Positions 57,303-64,000 of a stretch of DNA of 64,000 nt are shown in pieces; the first letter of the stretch is position 1, and each line of letters begins with the position of its first letter. Under the pieces are notes generated by a model. The model searched no databases. It saw nothing but the letters and a program-made list of their open reading frames with translations, and was not told the origin of the DNA. The DNA is from Pseudomonas sp. PB106 (lineage in GTDB: Bacteria; Pseudomonadota; Gammaproteobacteria; Pseudomonadales; Pseudomonadaceae): positions 1 to 64,000 of the forward strand of contig NZ_RWIM01000157.1 in NCBI RefSeq assembly GCF_009764645.1. The letters are read 5' to 3'. The position numbers and the translations under genes were made by a program.

Positions 57303-58919
57303 ATGATGGTTGCTACCCGAGAGACGCTGCGTAGCTGGTTCTATCGCCCTTGGTTTTTGGCGATGATCGCGGCTGTCCTCAGTGCCAGCCTGCTGATCGC
57401 CGGCGGTATGTTCGTGGCGATGCGTCAGGTCGAGCAACGTGAAAGCCAGGAAATGAACGCTCAGGGCGAACGTTTCCTGGCCCGCCTCGAACAATTGTTC
57501 GGTCAACTGCGCGAAAGTCTCGACGACCTCGAAGCCCAACCCCTGCGCAGTTGTGACGACGAAATGATCGCCACCCTGCAGCAAGTTACCTTCAACTATC
57601 GCTTCGTCTATGAAGCCGCTTACATGGACGCCTCGCGGATCTGCTCCAACCGTCCGCGCCAGGAAGGTTTGTCGGTTGTTCGCGCGCCGGACATCAAAGG
57701 CCCGACCTACAGCTATTGGCTGAACACCACCACCGAACCCGATGAAAACCGCGCAGCGTTGATGTTGGGGCGCGGCAACTTTCGCGTCGCCACCTCACGC
57801 GGCCACCTGACCGATATGGTCGATCTGTCGCCCGGCAGCAGTTTGCTGGTGGTGCTGGACCATGGCACCCGAGCCATTCCGGTACTGGGCAAAGAACAGA
57901 TCTGGCCACCCACAGAGCACTGGCCACCGAAAAGCCGCGGCGCCTTGCAGGTCACGCAAACCCGGCTGATCTATCGCATGCCCACCGACAACCCCGAATA
58001 TCAACTGGTGCTGATCACACCGCGTACCGGCATGCACATCCCCGCTGTCTGGTGGTGGATGATTCCGGTCTGCCTGGTGGCTGGTGCCATTGTCGGTTTT
58101 CTGGTGTTCCTGCTGGTTCGTCAGCGCCAGTCGCTGGATGCCGAATTGCACGGCGCCATCCGTCGTGGCGAGCTACAGGTGCTCTACCAACCGATCTTCG
58201 ACCTCGACAGCCGCAACTGCGTTGGCGCCGAAGCCCTGCTGCGCTGGCGCCGCCCAGATGGCACTCTGACCAGCCCCGACCTGTTCATCCCGATGGCGGA
58301 GAACACTGGGCAGATCCGCCAGATGACTGACTTCGTCCTCCAGCGCTTGCTGGAGCAGTTGGGTCAATTGCTTCGGGCCAATCCGCAGCTATACATCTCG
58401 GTGAACCTCGCCGCCTGCGATGTGACGGTGCCGCGCATCGGCCTAGTCATGGCGCGCCTGCTGAAGTTGCACCGGGTCGCCGCCCGGCAGATCGCCTTCG
58501 AAGTCACCGAACGCGGTCTGATTGATGTAGTGGTGGCGCGGGAAAACCTGCAAGCCCTGCGCGATGTCGGCCATCAGGTGCTGATCGATGACTTTGGCAC
58601 CGGCTATTGCAGCCTCGCCTACCTGCAAACGCTGCCGGTGGACTGCCTGAAAATCGACAAGGCCTTTATTGATGCGCTCGGCCACGATGCGGCGAGCAGC
58701 GGCGTCGCCCCGCACATCATTCACATGGCGCAGGCGCTGGATCTGAAGGTGATTGCCGAAGGCATCGAGCTTGAATCGCAAGCCCAGTTGCTCAGCAGCG
58801 AGGGCGTGAAGTTCGGTCAGGGCTGGCTGTTCGCTCACGCCCTCAGCGCGGTGCAATTCATCGAATTGATCACCCGTGGCCGACGCCTCGCCGGACGGCG
58901 GCTGGACGACGAAGCCTGA
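57303..58919 (+). CDS. CSS-motif EAL phosphodiesterase (membrane-bound)
   Basis: A 538-residue inner-membrane protein. Two helices (about 20-40 and 240-260) enclose a periplasmic CSS-type domain with Cys residues in PLRSCDDEM and SRICSNRP. The C-terminal EAL domain has intact catalytic blocks: GAEALLRWRRPDG, FEVTERGL, DDFGTGYCSLAYL, KIDKAFID and AEGIELESQ. It should degrade c-di-GMP, with the periplasmic Cys pair possibly sensing redox state through DsbA, as in E. coli CSS proteins. Start codons at 57303 and 57306 are both possible. Confidence 0.92.
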   Translation: MMVATRETLRSWFYRPWFLAMIAAVLSASLLIAGGMFVAMRQVEQRESQEMNAQGERFLARLEQLFGQLRESLDDLEAQPLRSCDDEMIATLQQVTFNYRFVYEAAYMDASRICSNRPRQEGLSVVRAPDIKGPTYSYWLNTTTEPDENRAALMLGRGNFRVATSRGHLTDMVDLSPGSSLLVVLDHGTRAIPVLGKEQIWPPTEHWPPKSRGALQVTQTRLIYRMPTDNPEYQLVLITPRTGMHIPAVWWWMIPVCLVAGAIVGFLVFLLVRQRQSLDAELHGAIRRGELQVLYQPIFDLDSRNCVGAEALLRWRRPDGTLTSPDLFIPMAENTGQIRQMTDFVLQRLLEQLGQLLRANPQLYISVNLAACDVTVPRIGLVMARLLKLHRVAARQIAFEVTERGLIDVVVARENLQALRDVGHQVLIDDFGTGYCSLAYLQTLPVDCLKIDKAFIDALGHDAASSGVAPHIIHMAQALDLKVIAEGIELESQAQLLSSEGVKFGQGWLFAHALSAVQFIELITRGRRLAGRRLDDEA

Positions 58920-58920
58920 G

Positions 58921-60711
58921 CTAGACCGACAGCGCCATGTAAAACTGCGTGCCCTGCCCCGGCCGCGAATAGACGCCCATCCGCCCACCGTGAAGCTGCA
59001 CGATTTCCTTGCACAGCGCCAGGCCAAGCCCGGCGCCACCCTTCTTGCGCCCAACCTGCACGAACGGCTCGAAGATGCGTCCCTGCTGGCCGTAGGCAAT
59101 GCCTTCGCCATTGTCTTCAACACTGATGATCACCCGCTCGCCATGGCGTCGCGCCTGTAGGCGGATCTGACCGTCGCGGGCGGTATGGCGCAGGGCGTTG
59201 TCGATGAGGTTGTCGAGGACTCGGTCGAGTTGGGCCTGATCGGCTTGCAATCGAGGCAATGGCCCCTGCACTTCGACATTCAGGGCAATGCCTTTGCCCA
59301 GCGCAAAATCTTCAAAGCGAAGTCGCGCCTGTTCCAGCAGGTCTTCGATGGAACACGGCGCCAGGGTCAGTTTCTGCAGACCGTTCTGGTAACGCGAGAA
59401 GTTGAGCAGGTCATTGATCAGTTGCATCAAGCGCTGCATTTCTTCGTTCACGGTGTCGAGCAGGTCCGCCTCACGCGACTCCGCTGGAAACTTCGCCCGC
59501 TCACGGAACAAGCCGAATGCCATGTGCATGCCGGTGACTGGCGTGCGCAGCTCGTGAGAGGCGCGCAGGACGAACTCGCTGCGCACCCGTTCGAAAGCGC
59601 GCTGCTCGGTAACGTCGTGCAACACCATCACCGCACCAAGGATGTGCCCTTGTGTATGGCTCACCGGCGTCAGGCTGTAGGTCAGCAGGCGCGATTCGCC
59701 GTCGACCTCGATACTCAAATCCTCAGGTGCGCGCTCAAGCGTGCCGCCGCGCAGTACCAGTTGCAGCTGCGCATCCAGCTCCGGTCGCTCCAGTGCCGTG
59801 CCCAGGCCCTGACCGAGACGGTCGTCCTCCCAGCCCAACTGCCGCTGGGCCACCGGGTTGAGGTGCTCCAGTTGCCCCTGACGGTCGATCATCAGCAGGC
59901 CGTCATCGATACTGTCGAGTACCGCTTGCAAACGCTGCTGACCGGCGAGCAGTTCATCGACGTTGGTTGCCTGATGCTCGCGCAGCGCCTCAGCCATCAT
60001 GCCGAAACGCTTGGTCAGCTGATTCATTTCCATCGCCGATGAAATCGGCAGGGTCACTTCAAAATTGCCTTGGCCGATGTTGTCCGCCGCTTGCGCCAGC
60101 GCCTCGATCGGAGCCCCGAAACGCCGGGCAATCCCATGGGCCGTGATGAAACCGATGATCAGTACCGCCAGCCCGACAACCCCCAGTAGACCGGCGATCA
60201 ACAATGCCCGGTCACGCGTTTGATGTTGCACCGCGTTGATGTTGTCCAGCGCATGCTTGTGCTCGGTGATCAAACCGTTGCGCAGCGTGTTGAAGCGCTC
60301 CCTGAGGTCGGCGTTGCTGCTCAACGCAGCCGCTGGATCACGGGACACATCGAAGGCTTGAAGAAAACTCAGGTAATCCGCCTTGGCCTGACTGAAACCG
60401 TAATGCCGGCCATCGCCCACCTGCTCTTGAGCGATACCGTCATCGAGCAACTTGAGGTATTGCTGCTTGGACGCTTCGAACGCAACCGGATCAGGCACTT
60501 CGGCGAGCATAAGGACTAACTGATCACCCAAGGTTTGCCGCAGCTTGAGGCCCAGATCGAGGGTGACGAAGTTGTTACGCAGCGTCATTTCCTGCGAGCC
60601 GGCCATTTGCATCACGCTGACCAGCCCGAGCAAAAGCCCGAGCAAGGCCACTGTAATCAAGGCGGAAATACTCAGGAATAATCGCGTTCGCAACTTCATC
60701 GCCAGTTTCAT
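58921..60711 (-). CDS. kinB: Sensor histidine kinase KinB
   Basis: A 596-residue inner-membrane kinase with two helices (about 10-33 and 160-180), a HAMP domain, a PAS domain (about 260-360) and a kinase core. The His box is RASHELRTPVTGMH, the N box ends in DNLIDNALRH, and the G box is GGAGLGLALCKE. KinB pairs with AlgB in controlling alginate and virulence. The ATG at 60711 gives the length of the P. aeruginosa protein and lies 10 bases after the algB stop, so the two form an operon. Confidence 0.94.
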   Translation of the reverse strand: MKLAMKLRTRLFLSISALITVALLGLLLGLVSVMQMAGSQEMTLRNNFVTLDLGLKLRQTLGDQLVLMLAEVPDPVAFEASKQQYLKLLDDGIAQEQVGDGRHYGFSQAKADYLSFLQAFDVSRDPAAALSSNADLRERFNTLRNGLITEHKHALDNINAVQHQTRDRALLIAGLLGVVGLAVLIIGFITAHGIARRFGAPIEALAQAADNIGQGNFEVTLPISSAMEMNQLTKRFGMMAEALREHQATNVDELLAGQQRLQAVLDSIDDGLLMIDRQGQLEHLNPVAQRQLGWEDDRLGQGLGTALERPELDAQLQLVLRGGTLERAPEDLSIEVDGESRLLTYSLTPVSHTQGHILGAVMVLHDVTEQRAFERVRSEFVLRASHELRTPVTGMHMAFGLFRERAKFPAESREADLLDTVNEEMQRLMQLINDLLNFSRYQNGLQKLTLAPCSIEDLLEQARLRFEDFALGKGIALNVEVQGPLPRLQADQAQLDRVLDNLIDNALRHTARDGQIRLQARRHGERVIISVEDNGEGIAYGQQGRIFEPFVQVGRKKGGAGLGLALCKEIVQLHGGRMGVYSRPGQGTQFYMALSV

Positions 60712-60721
60712 CGCGGCGCGC

Positions 60722-62068
60722 TCACAGATTGTACTGCTTGCGCTTGCGATACAGGGTCGAGGCGTCGATGCCCAAGGTTTTCGCCGCTTGGTCCAAGGTG
60801 CCGGCGGTAGCGAGAACCGCGCCGATGTGGGCTTTTTCCAGCTCATCCAGACTCAGTGCCGCGCCGACTCTCGGTGCGTTGTTGGCCGGTTGCTCGGCCA
60901 TGCCCAGGTGGGTGATCTCGACGCGTTCTTGCGGGCAGATGATGCTGGCCCGCTCGACCACGTTGCGCAGCTCCCGAATATTGCCCGGCCAACGGTAGCC
61001 GAGCAGTGCTTCACGGGCTTCGTCGCTGAAACCCCGCGCCGGGCGTGCGTATTCTTTAACGAAGCGAGCGAGGAAACGATCAGCCAGCGTGAGGATGTCC
61101 TCGGCGCGTTCGCGCAGGGGTGGCAAGTGCAGAGTGATGACGTTGAGGCGATAAAGCAGGTCTTCCCGGAAGCGGCCGTCACGCACCATGTCTTCCAGAT
61201 TGAGGTTGGTTGCCGCAAGGATGCGCACATCGGCGCGGCGGGTGACCGGATCCCCTACGCGCTCGTATTCCTTGTCTTGAATGAAGCGCAACAACTTGGG
61301 TTGCAATGTCAGGGGAAAATCGCCGATCTCATCGAGAAACAGTGTGCCGCCGTCAGCTTGGTTAACTCGACCCAGCGTACTTTCGCTGGCGCCGGTGAAT
61401 GCGCCACGGCTGTGACCGAACAGCTCGCTTTCCATCAACTCCGCCGTCAGCGACGGGCAGTTGATGGTTACGCAGGATTTCTTCTCGCGCTTGCTCCAGC
61501 CGTGAATCGCTCGGGCCAGTTCGCCCTTACCGGTGCCGGACTCGCCAAGGATAAGAATGTTGGCGTCGGTGCCCGCCACTTGGCGGGCAGTCTCCAGTAC
61601 GACTTTCATCGCCGGGCTGTGGGAATCGAGGCCATCCTTGGGCTTGCGAATTTCGCCTTCGAGGGCCTCGAGGCGCGCCGACAGTTGGCGCACTTCCAGT
61701 TGCTTGGCGGTGGCCAGACGCAACTGATCCGGGCTGCACGGCTTGACCAGATAATCGGCGGCGCCGGCCTGAATCGCATCAACAGCCGTATCGACAGCCG
61801 AATGCGCGGTGACGATCACCACACGCATCCATGGCGCCTGAATGCGCATTTGCGCCAATACGTCGAGGCCGTTGTCCTCGCCCAAGCGCAAATCAAGGAA
61901 GCACAGGTCGAAGACCTGGCGTTGCAGCAAGGCGTCGGCCTGAGCCGCGCTGTTTGCCGTGGCGACCGTATAGCCCTCATCTTCGAGGCAATAACGGAAG
62001 GTACGCAGGATGGCGGATTCGTCGTCCACCAGCAGAATGCGGCCTTGATGCTCAGTGGCAGATTCCAT
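60722..62068 (-). CDS. algB: NtrC-family response regulator AlgB
   Basis: A 448-residue regulator with a receiver domain (phosphorylation Asp59 in LCFLDLRLGED), an AAA+ domain (Walker A GESGTGKGEL, sigma-54 contact loop GAFTGA) and a C-terminal Fis-type helix-turn-helix (LDQAAKTLGIDASTLYRKRK). It activates alginate genes with KinB. The gene diverges from a small-gene cluster that has a sigma-54-type promoter. Confidence 0.95.
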   Translation of the reverse strand: MESATEHQGRILLVDDESAILRTFRYCLEDEGYTVATANSAAQADALLQRQVFDLCFLDLRLGEDNGLDVLAQMRIQAPWMRVVIVTAHSAVDTAVDAIQAGAADYLVKPCSPDQLRLATAKQLEVRQLSARLEALEGEIRKPKDGLDSHSPAMKVVLETARQVAGTDANILILGESGTGKGELARAIHGWSKREKKSCVTINCPSLTAELMESELFGHSRGAFTGASESTLGRVNQADGGTLFLDEIGDFPLTLQPKLLRFIQDKEYERVGDPVTRRADVRILAATNLNLEDMVRDGRFREDLLYRLNVITLHLPPLRERAEDILTLADRFLARFVKEYARPARGFSDEAREALLGYRWPGNIRELRNVVERASIICPQERVEITHLGMAEQPANNAPRVGAALSLDELEKAHIGAVLATAGTLDQAAKTLGIDASTLYRKRKQYNL

Positions 62069-62318
62069 TTTTCCTACGCTCCATAGTGATTGGTCTGAGG
62101 TTAGTCCCGGAAAAATCGGGCAAGTTGCATGGTTGATTCTGAACGATGCCAGCCATAGGAGGGTAGCCCTCTCCTGCCATTACGGCCAATACATTGATTT
62201 TGTTGGTTATTTAAACAATCACCGATTTGCAGGGCGTTGCCTGCGTCCTTTTCTGACATCTGCGCCCTGCTCTCAATTCCATAAGAATGAATTCTCCTAC
62301 GAAAAAATCGTGCATTGC

Positions 62319-62344
62319 GCACGATGCCAGATGACCCATCGTGC
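62319..62344. promoter_or_regulatory. Inverted repeat, candidate enhancer site for an NtrC-type activator
   Basis: GCACGATG and CATCGTGC are perfect inverted arms around a 10-base centre. They lie about 75-100 bases ahead of the -24 element at 62417, the usual distance for activators of sigma-54 promoters. Identity of the binding protein is inferred. Confidence 0.5.
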
Positions 62345-62416
62345 AGGATGCGTCGCTAGCGCTTTTTCTCACACTCATAACTTATTGATTTTGTTAGATT
62401 TTTTTCAAACAAAAAA

Positions 62417-62433
62417 CTGGCATGCAGGCTGCA
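62417..62433 (+). promoter_or_regulatory. Sigma-54 (-24/-12) type promoter
   Basis: CTGGCATGCAGGCTGCA has GG and GC spaced by exactly 10 bases and agrees with the YTGGCACG-N4-TTGCW pattern at most positions. The start would fall near 62445, with the ATG of the next gene at 62496. It points towards the divergent small-gene set beside algB. Confidence 0.7.
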
Positions 62434-62495
62434 ATATCTCTTACAGCCCGGGCAGACATGAACTGCCCCAACCGAATAAGAGTGAGGAACCCAGG

Positions 62496-62780
62496 ATGAC
62501 TCGCCCACGTGCCGCCCAAGTGCGTATCTCGCCACTGCATATCCAGCAAGGTCTGTTTGCCGTATTGGCGCTGTTGATCACCCTGATCGCCTGCCAGCAA
62601 TACCTGCGCTGGGAAAACAGCCAGCAGGTTGAGCCGTTGATCTCGATCCAGCACAACACGCAAACGCACTTCAGCGCCGTCAGCAGCAGCCAGGCCGACA
62701 ATGCCTCGATGCGCATGATGGACGTTGATCAAGCGCAGCCACTGGATCAAATGCCACGTGAAGAGCGTTGGGTTTTCTGA
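62496..62780 (+). CDS. Small single-pass membrane protein (PA5482-like)
   Basis: A 94-residue protein with one N-terminal membrane helix (about 18-40, GLFAVLALLITLIACQ) and a polar tail rich in Ser, Gln and Met. AGGA lies 2-5 bases before the ATG (62496). No known domain was recognised. The gene is first in a possible sigma-54 operon (with DUF1328 and Ivy genes). Function is unknown. Confidence 0.75.
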   Translation: MTRPRAAQVRISPLHIQQGLFAVLALLITLIACQQYLRWENSQQVEPLISIQHNTQTHFSAVSSSQADNASMRMMDVDQAQPLDQMPREERWVF

Positions 62781-62788
62781 CTGATTGA

Positions 62789-63019
<231 letters not shown>

Positions 63020-63021
63020 CG

Positions 63022-63486
63022 ATGACTGTCTTGAAGACATTGGCAGCCGCCCTGCTACTGGGCGGTAGTGCCATGGCAATGGCGGCCAACGATGGCCAGG
63101 CGCGGGTCAACGAACTGTTGAGTTCAGACCCGCAGTATCGGGAAACGTGGGAAGGCGTGGTGAAGAAGGAAGAGCGCCTGCCGGAATGGGTGATGAATCT
63201 GTCCGGCACGCCTGACCAGCAAATGAATGCCGTAACTGAAGACGGCGATCAATATCTGGTAGGCCCGCTCTGCGAATCGGCAGACAAGTGCCTGAACCAC
63301 CGCCTGATCGTCGCCTTCAGTTTCGACAAGAAAGATGCATACGCCATGCTCGTCGATGTGCCCGAAGGACTGCCGGCCGACAAGTCGCCAACGCGACATG
63401 CCACCTACCGCTTCCTCGGCAAACCCGACCAGGGCATGCAGGATCTTCTGATGGAAACCCTGAAGAAAGATCCAAAGTGGTACTGA
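63022..63486 (+). CDS. Ivy family lysozyme inhibitor
   Basis: A 154-residue periplasmic protein with a signal peptide (about 1-22, MAMAA) and the inhibitor loop region CESADKCLNHRLIVAFS, whose two Cys match the Ivy CKPHDC loop. Ivy proteins block C-type lysozymes. It begins 2 bases after the DUF1328 stop, so the two are almost surely co-transcribed. Confidence 0.88.
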   Translation: MTVLKTLAAALLLGGSAMAMAANDGQARVNELLSSDPQYRETWEGVVKKEERLPEWVMNLSGTPDQQMNAVTEDGDQYLVGPLCESADKCLNHRLIVAFSFDKKDAYAMLVDVPEGLPADKSPTRHATYRFLGKPDQGMQDLLMETLKKDPKWY

Positions 63487-63972
63487 TCTGAACACGAAGG
63501 CAGCAGCCCTGCTGCTTTCCATTGCGCCCACCTGAGGAAGGCAGGCGCATGACCAAGGGGCCGGGACGTTCTGACTGTTACAGGGTCGGAGTGACCTACG
63601 GGTACAGGGAGTGCCTGCGCAAGGGCCGGGTCAGGGTAAAAGCTGCGTCGCAGGTTCGCCGGCCCTCAGTGGTTCGACGGACTTGCGCTGAGCTTTGAAT
63701 CGAAGAAAACATTGATCCAGAGCGTCCAGCTCATCCTTTTTATCGCTGACACTGCGCGCGAAAACATTTCGCGGTGTTTCCTGGCGACCGTATATCGAGA
63801 AAGAAACCTGTTGAGCAAGAGGACTTCTAGTCTTCCTCCGTAGGCTTTTTCCTCAAATTTTTGTCGAATTTTCTCGTTTAGAAAATAACCAACCTACGCG
63901 GAAATGGCCGGTTCACGGCACTTATGCCGGCTGAAATGTCGCAATCGAACCGGTTGGGACGCCAGTTTCATT
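63487..63972. other. Non-coding stretch after ivy
   Basis: About 490 bases with no supported gene. A perfect small hairpin (CGCGAAA, 3-base loop, TTTCGCG) lies at 63757-63773 and is followed by GTGTTTCC, which could end ivy transcription weakly. The region could hold a small RNA, but I found no clear promoter. Confidence 0.5.
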
Positions 63973-64000
63973 TAAAAAAGCTCATGCCGATTCGGCATAG
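63973..64000 (-). terminator. Terminator for a minus-strand gene beyond the right edge
   Basis: On the minus strand ATGCCGA pairs with TCGGCAT (single A loop centre) and is followed by GAGCTTTTTT. This suggests that a gene on the minus strand ends shortly to the right of this window. Confidence 0.55.

Larger units (their letters stand above)
62069..62495. other. Long divergent upstream region of algB and the downstream membrane gene
   Basis: 427 bases, AT-rich in the right half. Besides the inverted repeat at 62319-62344 and the sigma-54 promoter at 62417-62433, I see no gene. It is in-frame open from 62055, but the part before 62496 does not look coding. Confidence 0.7.

Noticed and set aside
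60545-62086. Plus-strand open frame opposite kinB-algB
   Set aside because: It spans two well-supported minus-strand genes and shows no domain.
62055-62495. N-terminal extension of the PA5482-like gene
   Set aside because: The open frame runs through the sigma-54 promoter and inverted repeat, and the translated part looks non-coding; the ATG at 62496 gives a clean membrane protein.

Overview
The window is a 64 kb stretch of chromosome from a GC-rich Pseudomonas, most likely of the P. fluorescens group. This rests on gene content and order: trpI-trpBA, prlC-yheV, the aa3 cytochrome oxidase cluster, metNIQ, zur-znuCB/znuA, thrB, polA-ErsA-engB, cytochrome c4-dsbA and kinB-algB. It also rests on several families of Pseudomonas REP/REPIN repeats. 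From memory, the order matches blocks that lie near oriC in P. aeruginosa PAO1 (roughly PA0035-PA0069, PA0102-PA0114 and PA5505 down to PA5481). I saw no tRNA, rRNA, CRISPR array, insertion sequence or prophage. It reads as core genome with a few accessory genes.

Layout. 1-3.3 kb: three tandem DUF2388 secreted proteins followed by a large DUF4105 protein, read as one operon. 3.3-7.3 kb: an RcnB-like secreted protein, trpBA with its terminator, the divergent regulator trpI and a DUF883/YqjD-like membrane protein. 7.4-13.8 kb: dodecin, two DUF1161 paralogs, a luciferase-like oxidoreductase, an OsmC peroxiredoxin, two paralogous lipoproteins, a lipoprotein zinc aminopeptidase, a HAD phosphatase and a gamma carbonic anhydrase. 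13.8-19 kb: prlC, yheV, a second divergent M3 peptidase and a periplasmic tyrosine phosphatase resembling TpbA. 19-23.1 kb: a three-subunit membrane dehydrogenase of the gluconate 2-dehydrogenase type. 23.1-25 kb: an AT-richer patch with a small EF-hand protein, then a LexA-boxed radical SAM gene.

25-37 kb: beta carbonic anhydrase with a SulP anion transporter, then the oxidase cluster (coxB, coxA, ctaG, coxC, DUF2909, SURF1, a SCO-like protein, ctaA, cyoE, SCO). It holds structural subunits, heme A synthesis and copper delivery together. 37-46 kb: metNIQ methionine importer, katE catalase, a lipoprotein, and the zinc-uptake locus with a Zur-box candidate between zur and znuA. 46-54 kb: thrB, a DUF2782 protein, polA, the ErsA small RNA with a sigma-22-type promoter, engB, two c-type cytochromes and dsbA. 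54-59 kb: an endonuclease/phosphatase-fold protein, a GGDEF diguanylate cyclase, an AmpDh2-like amidase and a CSS-EAL phosphodiesterase. 59-64 kb: kinB-algB, and divergently a small membrane-protein gene, a DUF1328 protein and an Ivy lysozyme inhibitor. A sigma-54-type promoter and an upstream inverted repeat precede that divergent set.

The leads most worth following are: the sigma-54 promoter with possible enhancer site beside algB; the DUF2388x3-DUF4105 operon, whose large protein carries an HExxH motif and a possible permuted His/Cys catalytic pair; the tandem M3 peptidase that keeps its zinc site but has a changed substrate loop; the SCO-like protein with a CxxxC pair inside the oxidase cluster; and the EF-hand protein that shares a short intergenic region with a LexA box.
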